Shown in pieces: positions 25,373 to 31,668 of a DNA stretch of 31,668 nucleotides. How positions within the stretch are numbered: position 1 is the first letter of the stretch; the number at the start of each line of letters is the position of its first letter. The notes under the pieces were generated by a model. The model saw only the letters and a program-made list of their open reading frames with translations, had not been told where the DNA came from and made no database searches. This DNA is from an uncultured Muribaculaceae bacterium (GTDB lineage Bacteria > Bacteroidota > Bacteroidia > Bacteroidales > Muribaculaceae): NCBI GenBank assembly GCA_934590135.1, contig CAKTOT010000016.1, positions 1-31,668 on the forward strand, read 5' to 3'. The translations under genes were made by a program, and so were the position numbers.

Positions 25373-25520
25373 TCAGGCGATGTTGGCGCGGACTTGGTCG
25401 AGGAAGGTGCGCAGGGCGGCGGCATCGCCGGACTCGACGATGGCGGAGAGTTCGGCGAGCTTGGCGCGGATGGCGCGTAGCTGCTCGGGGGTGTGGGGAT
25501 TGAAGAGGATTTCGGTGAGC
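25373..25520 (-). pseudogene. Middle copy of the tyrA 3' end (tail B)
   Basis: 148 bp encoding the last 49 residues of TyrA in frame, without a gene body. From the stop codon to 25489 it is identical to functional tyrA (27403-27519); from 25490 on it differs at several silent sites from functional tyrA and matches tail A over the last 20 bp. It still encodes the same peptide, LTEILFNPHTPEQ onward. Confidence 0.9.
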
Positions 25521-25692
25521 CATTATTTATGGGCTTATTGTCCAAAGAAACAGACGCATCCATGGTAGTGAATGGCAAGTCCGGTATTCGGTTCAACACA
25601 ATATACAGTTTAGTTGAGAGCCTTGGGAGGTGTGTCTCCGGCGATTATGTAATCTTCAGCAGTTCAATATATCATATAATAAATATTTTTAC

Positions 25693-25700
25693 TAACTTTG
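25693..25700 (+). promoter_or_regulatory. Candidate -7 element of hipBA, copy 2
   Basis: TAACTTTG in the same position relative to hipB as in copy 1; because the leader is identical, both copies should be expressed alike. Confidence 0.5.
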
Positions 25701-25723
25701 CGGCATTAAAAGATATATTGAGT

Positions 25724-26044
25724 ATGGCAAAGAACACAATGGGTACCAAGTTGCCCCGGAAACTGGAGCAAAAGATGGCTGTCATGGGCGAGCAGATTAA
25801 GCTTGCTCGGTTGCGTCGTAATCTCTCAATCGCTCAGGTTGCAGAACGTGCTACATGTTCGCCGCTGACAGTAAATCGCATTGAGAAAGGCGCCCCTACA
25901 GTCTCAATCGGCATATATGCTCGTGTCCTTTACGTTCTTCAACTTGATGAAGATCTCCTTCTAATTGCTAAAGAAGATACTCTCGGACGCAACTTGCAGG
26001 ATTTAAGTCTTAAGCATCGCACCCGTGCCTCGAAAAAGGATTAA
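25724..26044 (+). CDS. hipB: HipB-like antitoxin, XRE-family regulator, copy 2
   Basis: Identical 106-residue product to copy 1 (23694-24014), with the same leader and the same 3-bp gap to hipA. In this copy the upstream frame stays open further, back to 25493 in the middle tyrA tail, because tail B lacks the deletion found in tail A; this is a by-product of the junction and not evidence for a longer protein. Confidence 0.85.
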   Translation: MAKNTMGTKLPRKLEQKMAVMGEQIKLARLRRNLSIAQVAERATCSPLTVNRIEKGAPTVSIGIYARVLYVLQLDEDLLLIAKEDTLGRNLQDLSLKHRTRASKKD

Positions 26045-26047
26045 GCT

Positions 26048-27298
26048 ATGCAGAAACTGTTTGTATATGCCGACTTTGATTGGCTTGATAAGCCTCTGTT
26101 GATTGGTGAATTATCGTGCGATTCGGTGCGCGGTAATGAAATATACGGTTTTTCCTTTGACAATGAATGGCTTGCAAAGTATGGAGATATATTTCTCAGT
26201 GATGATTTACAGAACTATACCGGGGCTCAATACACACGCCCCGAGCGGGGCATATTCGCATGTTTCTCTGACGCTCTGCCCGACCGCTGGGGGCGCACAT
26301 TGTTGAACAGACGGGAACAGATTGCTGCTGCCGATGAAAACAGAGCCGTACGACGCCTTACCTCTTTCGATTACCTTATTGGCATCGATGATATTTCGCG
26401 TATGGGTGGTTTTCGATTTGCCGATACTCGCGCAGGCAAATTCATCAATTGTGAGGCAAGTCTTCGTGTCCCGCCATTGGCAAATGTCAGAGAACTGATG
26501 CACGCTGCGCATGAGATTGAAGCCAGCGAGGAAAAACACCTGTTGCCCTCAAAAAAATGGCTGGTACAGCTATTGCATCCGGGGACATCACTTGGTGGAG
26601 CAAGGCCCAAAGCGTCTGTCATTGATGAGGACGGAAGTCTGACTATAGCTAAATTCCCCTCTCGAAAAGATGATTACGATGTGGCACAATGGGAACACTT
26701 CTGTCATGTCATGGGTCGGAAAGCCGGGTTGAATGTTGCGGAAACACGCACGATTGACGGTGATAAGTATCATATTCTACTTTCAAAACGATTTGATCGG
26801 ACGACTGATGGCAAACGAATACATTTCGCATCTGCATTAACTCTACTCGGGCTGACCTATGGTGACAATCAAACCACAGGCTATGGCTATACAGACATCG
26901 TTGACTTCATTATTCAGCACGGCTGTAATGTTGAGCAGAATCTTGAAGAACTATATCGTCGGGTGGCATTCTACATCATTGTCGGAAATTCCGACGATCA
27001 CTTCCGCAATCACGGTTTTCTTTTGACACGCAAAGGCTGGGAACTTTCACCGGCATACGATATCAATCCAACGCTCTCCGGCTCACAGAGCCTACTGATT
27101 AACCGCAATACAAGTGAATCCAACATTGATATACTATTGGAATCAGCCGGAGATTATATGCTGTCCTCAGCGAAAGCTCAAGGCATTATCGATAATGTAA
27201 GGGATGCAATGAAATCGTGGCGCAATGAAGCTCGGAAACAGGGCCTTCCACAGCGCGACATCGACATGTTTGCGCCGCGTTTTGACAAGTGGATTTGA
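26048..27298 (+). CDS. hipA: HipA-like serine/threonine kinase toxin, copy 2
   Basis: A 416-residue product identical to copy 1, with the same intact catalytic loop (314-324) and Gly-rich loop (179-188). No difference was seen in the bases compared, so duplication is recent or kept uniform by gene conversion. Its stop codon lies 104 bp from the stop codon of functional tyrA, which converges on it. Confidence 0.92.
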   Translation: MQKLFVYADFDWLDKPLLIGELSCDSVRGNEIYGFSFDNEWLAKYGDIFLSDDLQNYTGAQYTRPERGIFACFSDALPDRWGRTLLNRREQIAAADENRAVRRLTSFDYLIGIDDISRMGGFRFADTRAGKFINCEASLRVPPLANVRELMHAAHEIEASEEKHLLPSKKWLVQLLHPGTSLGGARPKASVIDEDGSLTIAKFPSRKDDYDVAQWEHFCHVMGRKAGLNVAETRTIDGDKYHILLSKRFDRTTDGKRIHFASALTLLGLTYGDNQTTGYGYTDIVDFIIQHGCNVEQNLEELYRRVAFYIIVGNSDDHFRNHGFLLTRKGWELSPAYDINPTLSGSQSLLINRNTSESNIDILLESAGDYMLSSAKAQGIIDNVRDAMKSWRNEARKQGLPQRDIDMFAPRFDKWI

Positions 27299-27402
27299 AA
27301 TAATTCGATTCGTCGGACGAGCAATCGAACGGGTTGAAGTGTCTATTAACGCGTGGAATGATTTAATTCCGCTGTTTATCTGAGAATGTGCGGCGCTGTT
27401 GG

Positions 27403-28176
27403 TCAGGCGATGTTGGCGCGGACTTGGTCGAGGAAGGTGCGCAGGGCGGCGGCATCGCCGGACTCGACGATGGCGGAGAGTTCGGCGAGCTTGGCGCGGA
27501 TGGCGCGTAGCTGCTCGGGAGTGTGTGGGTTGAAGAGAATCTCGGTGAGCAGGTAGTCGTCTTCGCTCATCAGGCCGCGTGCTATGGCCATGTGGCGCTT
27601 GAAGGTGGTGCCGGGTGCGTCCTGGTGTTTCATGACGGCGCCGAAGACCAGGGTGGAGGCGAAGGGTATGGACAGCGAGTAGGCGATGGTGGTGTCGTGC
27701 TCGGCAAAGGTGTATTCTTCGATATGGAGGTGCAGGCGGCTGTAGATGTCGCGGAAGAAGACTTTGGCGAGGTGGTCGCTTTCGGCGATGATGATGGCGT
27801 TTTCGTCGCCGAGGTTGTCCAGGCGTGCAAAGGTGGGGCCGAACATGGGGTGGGTGGAGGCAAAGGGGTGTCCGCAGGTGGCGTAGAATTCGGGCAGGCC
27901 TGTCTTGACGGATGCTATGTCGCTGAGTATGCACGTCGGCGGCAGTAGCGGCAGCACCTGGCGGAAGGCTTCGATAGTGTATTTGACGGTGACGGCGTTG
28001 ATGACGAGTTGCGGCTCGAAGGCGCGTATTTCGTCGAGGTTGCTGAATCGTTGGCAGTTGAAGGTGAAGCGGAGGCGCTGCGGGTCGGTGTCGTATACGG
28101 CGACTTCGTGCTCGAAGGACAGCAGGTCGCAGAAGAAGCTGCCCATTTTGCCGGCGCCGAGTATCAGTATTTTCAT
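27403..28176 (-). CDS. tyrA: Prephenate dehydrogenase
   Basis: A 257-residue NAD(P)-dependent enzyme turning prephenate into 4-hydroxyphenylpyruvate, the precursor of tyrosine. The Rossmann motif GAGKMG is at 7-12, followed by a VYDTDPQR acidic strand end, SDIASVK and the HPMFGPT active-site stretch with the catalytic His region. Helices from about 165 onward form the dimer domain. Length is that of short Bacteroidota TyrA proteins. It is the last gene of the aromatic operon, 56 bp after the DAHP synthase/chorismate mutase gene. Oddity: its final 39 codons (up to 27519) are identical to the tail inside the hipBA repeat, and two further tail copies lie downstream, so the 3' end seems to have been replaced during insertion. 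Confidence 0.93.
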   Translation of the reverse strand: MKILILGAGKMGSFFCDLLSFEHEVAVYDTDPQRLRFTFNCQRFSNLDEIRAFEPQLVINAVTVKYTIEAFRQVLPLLPPTCILSDIASVKTGLPEFYATCGHPFASTHPMFGPTFARLDNLGDENAIIIAESDHLAKVFFRDIYSRLHLHIEEYTFAEHDTTIAYSLSIPFASTLVFGAVMKHQDAPGTTFKRHMAIARGLMSEDDYLLTEILFNPHTPEQLRAIRAKLAELSAIVESGDAAALRTFLDQVRANIA

Positions 28177-28232
28177 CGTTGTGGGTGTGTCGTTTGTGAG
28201 TGGTTATGAGGTGGTGTAATCCGCTGTGGTGC

Positions 28233-29306
28233 TTAGCGGCGGTTGAGGATTTCGATTTGCTGGCGGACGGATTCTTCGTGTATTGCGGCGAGCACGGTGC
28301 GCATAAAGTCGGCGCTCATGCCCATCTCGACGGCTGTGGCTACGCGCGAGTGCATGATGTCGTCGAAACGTCCGGTTTGCAGTACGGGCATGCTGTGCTC
28401 TTTTTTGTACAGGCCGATGTCGCGGCATACGCGCATACGGCGTGCAAGGACTTCGAGCAGGTCGTTGTCCAGTCGGTCGATTTCGTGACGCAGCAGCCGC
28501 AGATTCTCGGTGGACTGTTTCTGCCGACGGATGGTGAGTGTGTCGAGGATGAAGCCGAGGACTTCCGGCTCGATTTGTTGTGCTTTGTCCGAGAGTGCGT
28601 CATCGGGGTTGCAGTGGCTTTCGATGATTACGCCGTCAAATCCCATATCGAGGGCTTCTTGTGACAGCGGGGCCACTAGTTCGCGCTTGCCGCCCATATG
28701 GCTCGGGTCGCAGATGATGGGCAGGGCGGGGTAGCGGCGGCGCAGCTCAATGGGAATGTGCCACTGGGGCAGGTTGCGGTAGAGGTGCGGGCCGTAGGCG
28801 CTGAACCCGCGATGGATGGCGCCCAGACGGTGTATCCCGGCATTGTAGAGGCGCTGGAGGGCGCCTATCCACAGCTCCAAATCGGGATTGACCGGATTCT
28901 TGACCAAGACGGGGATGTCGGCGTGTGCCTCGGCGAGTGCATCGGCGATTTCCTGCATCGCGAAGGGGTTGGCGGTGGTGCGAGCGCCTATCCACAGCAT
29001 GTCCAGCCCGGCCTCGAGGGCCTGGCGCACGTGTTCGCGGTTGGCTACCTCGGTGGCTACGGCCATTCCGGTGGTTTGGCGTACTTCCTTGAGCCACTGT
29101 AGGCCGTCGGCGCCTATGCCTTCGAAGCCTCCGGGGCGTGTGCGCGGCTTCCAGATGCCGGCGCGGAATATGCGCACGCCTTGTGCGGCGAGGCGGCGAG
29201 CTGTGTCCAGCACTTGCTGACGTGTTTCGGCGCTGCATGGGCCGGCGATGATGATCGGGCCGGGGCCGGTGGTGCCTTCGAGGCCTAAGGGTTGTATATC
29301 TTTCAT
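28233..29306 (-). CDS. Bifunctional DAHP synthase / chorismate mutase
   Basis: A 357-residue fusion. Residues 1-265 are a class I, KDO8P-synthase-like DAHP synthase (AGPCSAE at 21-27, IWKPRTRPGGFEG, LWIGARTTANPF, CDPSHMGGKRE), which joins PEP and erythrose-4-phosphate to start the shikimate pathway. Residues about 270-357 are an AroQ-type chorismate mutase (LRLLRHEIDRLDNDLLEVL, RRMRVCRDIGLYK). In such fusions the mutase domain also mediates feedback inhibition by prephenate or chorismate. The frame is open to 29522, but the upstream 72 residues are Ser/Pro/Ala-rich and are a shadow of the aminotransferase gene; the start MKDIQPLG at 29306 leaves a 16-bp gap to that gene. Named aroF or aroA/aroG in different genomes, so no symbol is given. 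Confidence 0.93.
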   Translation of the reverse strand: MKDIQPLGLEGTTGPGPIIIAGPCSAETRQQVLDTARRLAAQGVRIFRAGIWKPRTRPGGFEGIGADGLQWLKEVRQTTGMAVATEVANREHVRQALEAGLDMLWIGARTTANPFAMQEIADALAEAHADIPVLVKNPVNPDLELWIGALQRLYNAGIHRLGAIHRGFSAYGPHLYRNLPQWHIPIELRRRYPALPIICDPSHMGGKRELVAPLSQEALDMGFDGVIIESHCNPDDALSDKAQQIEPEVLGFILDTLTIRRQKQSTENLRLLRHEIDRLDNDLLEVLARRMRVCRDIGLYKKEHSMPVLQTGRFDDIMHSRVATAVEMGMSADFMRTVLAAIHEESVRQQIEILNRR

Positions 29307-29322
29307 ATTGTGGTAATGTTTT

Positions 29323-30498
29323 TTAGCGTTGGTTGATTTGTTGGATACGTTCGAGTGCGCGGCGCAGGTTGTGGGGCTTGGCGCACAGGGACAGGCGGAT
29401 GTATCGGTCGCCGTTGGAGCCGAAGATGCTGCCCGGGGTGATGAATACGCGTGCTTGCTTGAGGATGCGGTCGGCCATGGCTTCGGCCGAAGGCTCGGAC
29501 TCGGGGATGCGTGCCCAGACAAACATTCCGCGCTGTGTTGGGTCGAAGGTACAGCCCAGGGCGGTGACTATTCGGTCGACGATGGCGCGGCGTTCGGCGT
29601 AGGTGGCGTTGAGCTCGGCGTACCACTCGTCGCCGACGGTGAGGGCGTCCGCCACTGCCGACATCATCGGGGCAAATTGCCCTGAATCGACGTTGCTCTT
29701 GACGCGGCGTATCCAGGAGACGTACTCGGCTTTGGCGGCGAGCATTCCCATGCGCCATCCGGCCATATTATGGCTCTTGGACAGCGAGTTCATCTCTATG
29801 GCAATGTCCTTGGCTCCGGGCACGGAGAGGATGCTCAGCGGATTGTCGTTGAGTATAAAGCTGTATGGGTTGTCGTTGATGACGAGGATGTTGTGGCGCC
29901 GTCCGAAGTCCACGAGACGTTCGAACAATTCGCGCGATGCCGGAGCGCCGGTGGGCATGTTTGGATAGTTGGTCCACATGATTTTGACGCCGGACAGGTC
30001 GGCATGTTCCAGCGCTTCGAAGTCCGGAGTCCATCCGCAGTCTTCGCGCAAGTCGTAATACCGGATGTCGGCGCCTATGAGGCGGCTGACCGATGTGTAT
30101 GTCGGGTATCCCGGATTGGGCAGCAGTACGCCGTCGCCGGGATTGAGGAATGTCAGTGATACGTGCATGATGCCCTCCTTGGAGCCTATCAGCGGCATGA
30201 TTTCGCTGTCCGCATCGAGGGTGACGCCGAAGCGTTGGCCATACCAGCGGGCAAATGCGCGGCGCATCTCGGGCAGGCCCGAGCCCAATTGATATCCGTG
30301 AGTGTCGGGGCGCCGCGCTTGGGTACATAGTGTGTCTATGGCCGTTTGTGGCGGCGGCATATCGGGGCCGCCGATGCCTAAGGAGATGATGTCGGCGCCG
30401 GCGGCGTTGAGTTGGGCCACTTCGCGCATCTTGCGTTGCAGGTAGTACTCGCGCACGGTGGCTACGCGGGCGGCCGGATGTATATCTATGGTGTTCAT
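29323..30498 (-). CDS. Class I/II PLP-dependent aminotransferase, probably aromatic
   Basis: A 391-residue fold-type I aminotransferase. The PLP lysine is Lys241 in SLSKSHNMAGWRMG, the Asn-Pro loop is NYPNMPTGA at about 177-185 and the cofactor Asp/Tyr are in NDNPYSF at 208-214; the C-terminal arginine that binds the substrate carboxylate is probably in YIRLSLC. The sequence is of the aspartate/LL-diaminopimelate aminotransferase type, but its place between prephenate dehydratase and DAHP synthase points to transamination of phenylpyruvate and 4-hydroxyphenylpyruvate to phenylalanine and tyrosine. It begins 13 bp after the pheA stop codon and ends 16 bp before the next gene. Confidence 0.9.
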   Translation of the reverse strand: MNTIDIHPAARVATVREYYLQRKMREVAQLNAAGADIISLGIGGPDMPPPQTAIDTLCTQARRPDTHGYQLGSGLPEMRRAFARWYGQRFGVTLDADSEIMPLIGSKEGIMHVSLTFLNPGDGVLLPNPGYPTYTSVSRLIGADIRYYDLREDCGWTPDFEALEHADLSGVKIMWTNYPNMPTGAPASRELFERLVDFGRRHNILVINDNPYSFILNDNPLSILSVPGAKDIAIEMNSLSKSHNMAGWRMGMLAAKAEYVSWIRRVKSNVDSGQFAPMMSAVADALTVGDEWYAELNATYAERRAIVDRIVTALGCTFDPTQRGMFVWARIPESEPSAEAMADRILKQARVFITPGSIFGSNGDRYIRLSLCAKPHNLRRALERIQQINQR

Positions 30499-30511
30499 AA
30501 TCTTATGCGGT

Positions 30512-31426
30512 TTATATTTCGGGCGTGGGTGCGTCTTTGTAGAAGCCCAGGACTTTGAGGTCGCTCATCAGCGGGCGAGCAGCGTCCAGGGCCTGTCGGC
30601 TCCGTTGGATGTCATTGAATGTTAGGTCGATATAGAAGCGGTATTCCCATTCACGACCGATGACGGGCATCGACTGAATACGGGTCATATTCATATCATA
30701 CAGCGCCAGCACGGTCAGCACCTTGGACAGCGAGCCCTCGGTGTGCGGCAGCGAAAAGACGATGGACGCCTTGTCTGCATCGGCTGCAGCCTCGGCCTCG
30801 GCGCCCGGAACCAGTATCAGAAAACGGGTATAGTTGTGCTTGTTTGTCTCGATACCATCGGCGAGTACCTGTAGTCCGTATGTTGATGCAGCACCGGCTG
30901 GGCTTATAGCAGCCAAGCATCGGTCGTCCGGGCGCTCCTCGCACAGGGCTCGTGCGGCCCCGGCGGTGTCAAAAGCCTCGGACACTCGCCACTGCGGATG
31001 AGCCTTGAGAAAGCGGTCGCACTGCATAATGGCCATGGGGTGAGAGCGCACCTCGGTGATGTCTTCGAGCCGGTCGCCGGGGAGAGCCAGCAGCGCGTGA
31101 CTGATGCGCATTTTGTGCTCGCCCACGATGTGTACCGCGTTGGTACGCAGCAACTCGTTGTTGGGGAGCAGTGGCCCCGCGATGGTATTCTCTATGGCCA
31201 TGGCGGCGTAGTCGGCACGGCCTTCGGTGACGGCATGTACCACTTGCTCGAAGCTCTCGCATTCGACCGGCACGACCGGCTGCTGCGTTTCGGCAAAATA
31301 TCGGCGCATGGCCGCGTCATGGAAGCATCCGGCGATGCCCTGTATGGCTACGCGGAGGGGCGTGGTGTTGCCTTCAGCTGTCCTTGTGCCGTTGTCGTCG
31401 GCCGTTATGTCGTTGTGCTGTGTCAT
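30512..31426 (-). CDS. pheA: Prephenate dehydratase with ACT domain
   Basis: A 304-residue enzyme that converts prephenate to phenylpyruvate for phenylalanine synthesis. The catalytic domain (about 24-205) includes AIENTIAGPL and the catalytic TRF at 200-202. The ACT regulatory domain (about 218-295) begins at KASIVFSLPH; the Phe-binding ESRP motif appears as QSMP at 251-254. There is no fused chorismate mutase, which is instead joined to DAHP synthase in this operon. The start is set at 31426 (MTQHNDITADD); the frame reaches 31531, but that would run into the terminator of the gene upstream. It is the first gene of the aromatic operon. No convincing -33/-7 pair was seen in the 90-bp leader. 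Confidence 0.93.
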   Translation of the reverse strand: MTQHNDITADDNGTRTAEGNTTPLRVAIQGIAGCFHDAAMRRYFAETQQPVVPVECESFEQVVHAVTEGRADYAAMAIENTIAGPLLPNNELLRTNAVHIVGEHKMRISHALLALPGDRLEDITEVRSHPMAIMQCDRFLKAHPQWRVSEAFDTAGAARALCEERPDDRCLAAISPAGAASTYGLQVLADGIETNKHNYTRFLILVPGAEAEAAADADKASIVFSLPHTEGSLSKVLTVLALYDMNMTRIQSMPVIGREWEYRFYIDLTFNDIQRSRQALDAARPLMSDLKVLGFYKDAPTPEI

Positions 31427-31517
31427 ATTATGTTGTGTGGTCGGCTGTATGTCGAGCCGCTTTGTCGTATATATATTAAAATAAGCTGTGCCTGTTTTTA
31501 GATAAATGTGTCCGGGG

Positions 31518-31553
31518 AAAAAACATCCCACATGCTTTGCAGCGTGCGGGATG
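31518..31553 (-). terminator. Rho-independent terminator of the gene at the right edge
   Basis: On the minus strand CATCCCGCACGC pairs with GCATGTGGGATG around a short loop and is followed by six T residues. It lies 12 bp after the stop codon at 31565-31567. An attenuator role ahead of pheA is a less likely alternative. Confidence 0.75.
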
Positions 31554-31564
31554 TCGTGGTTGTC

Positions 31565-31668
31565 TTATTTCAAAAAGATGAGCCTTGGCCGGCTCGGCGA
31601 ATAGTAAACATTGTGATGTTTATACACGAAATCCCGCATCGTTGTGTCCGTAAAATCGGCCATAACGG
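31565..31668 (-). CDS. C-terminal end of an unidentified protein, cut by window edge
   Basis: A minus-strand frame enters from the right edge and ends with VYYSPSRPRLIFLK and TAA at 31565-31567. At most 34 residues are visible, with in-frame ATG codons at the second and tenth codon (MADFTD, MRDFVY), so it could be either the end of a longer gene or a very short one. The terminator just downstream supports a real gene. No family is recognised. Confidence 0.5.
   Translation of the reverse strand, partial: VMADFTDTTMRDFVYKHHNVYYSPSRPRLIFLK

Larger units (their letters stand above)
23471..25489. repeat. Tandem repeat unit 1 (hipBA plus tyrA tail)
   Basis: Identical, as far as can be read by eye, to 25501-27519; period 2030 bp. 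The unit holds 20 bp of tyrA tail A, the hipB leader, hipB, hipA and most of tail B. Confidence 0.9.
25501..27519. repeat. Tandem repeat unit 2 (hipBA plus tyrA tail)
   Basis: Second head-to-tail copy of 23471-25489. Its right end runs into functional tyrA and the match stops at 27519, inside the tyrA coding sequence. Confidence 0.9.

Noticed and set aside
25493..25723. Longer N-terminus for the second hipB (and 23499-23693 for the first)
   Set aside because: It reads across the tyrA tail and the cassette border and upstream of the -7 box; the two copies would then differ in length although the core is identical.
23338..27550. Insertion sequence carrying hipBA
   Set aside because: No transposase, terminal inverted repeats or short target duplications were seen; the borders are gene-tail repeats.
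29307..29522. N-terminal extension of the DAHP synthase frame
   Set aside because: The 72 extra residues are Ser/Pro/Ala-rich, lie fully inside the aminotransferase gene in another frame, and the family start is at MKDIQ.
31518..31553. Attenuator controlling pheA
   Set aside because: The hairpin follows immediately after a stop codon of another minus-strand frame and no Phe-rich leader peptide is present, so a plain terminator is simpler.

Overview
The window looks like a chromosomal segment of a Bacteroidota bacterium, most likely an anaerobic gut member of the Bacteroidales (a Muribaculaceae- or Bacteroides-like lineage). The signs are Bacteroidota-type promoters (TAnnTTTG at -7, TTTG/TTG at -33), start codons without clear Shine-Dalgarno sequences, a BspA-type leucine-rich-repeat giant, and the order prephenate dehydratase / aminotransferase / DAHP synthase-chorismate mutase / prephenate dehydrogenase. 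The lineage is inferred from gene content only; no rRNA or tRNA gene was seen.

Layout. 1-1351 (-): KUP potassium transporter, cut by the window edge. 1616-3184 (-): POT-family peptide transporter with terminator and promoter. 3466-4407 (+): WYL-domain regulator. 4586-5962 (+): TrpB2-type tryptophan synthase beta chain with a strong terminator. 6432-7853 (+): unrecognised protein with an EVE/PUA-like C-terminal domain behind a long leader. 8171-9526 (+): MATE efflux pump, converging on tilS (9541-10908, -). 11000-16460 (-): a probable operon parE-coaD-S41 protease-SGNH hydrolase, with a promoter upstream of parE and a perfect 15-bp terminator hairpin after the hydrolase gene.

From about 16.6 to 25.4 kb lies an AT-richer accessory region: an AAA/DUF4143 ATPase (-) with palindromic operator-like sites over its promoter, a 1407-residue two-module BspA-like LRR protein without signal peptide (-), about 700 bp without a convincing gene, and two head-to-tail copies of a hipB-hipA toxin-antitoxin pair (+). 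27403-31426 (-) is the aromatic amino acid operon pheA-aminotransferase-DAHP synthase/chorismate mutase-tyrA, which together converts erythrose-4-phosphate/PEP entry and chorismate into phenylalanine and tyrosine. The right edge holds the last codons of another minus-strand gene followed by its terminator.

The most interesting structure is the junction of the hipBA pairs and tyrA. Each hipBA copy is flanked by a copy of the last 147-148 bp of tyrA. The repeat period is 2030 bp, and the two units look identical over about 2019 bp. The three tyrA tails (functional, middle, distal) form a mosaic: the middle tail matches the functional tail on its stop-codon side and the distal tail on its gene-body side. 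This is the pattern expected if a hipBA cassette entered the tyrA 3' end while leaving tyrA a complete end, and then was duplicated (or inserted twice) by recombination between tails. No integrase or transposase gene is visible.
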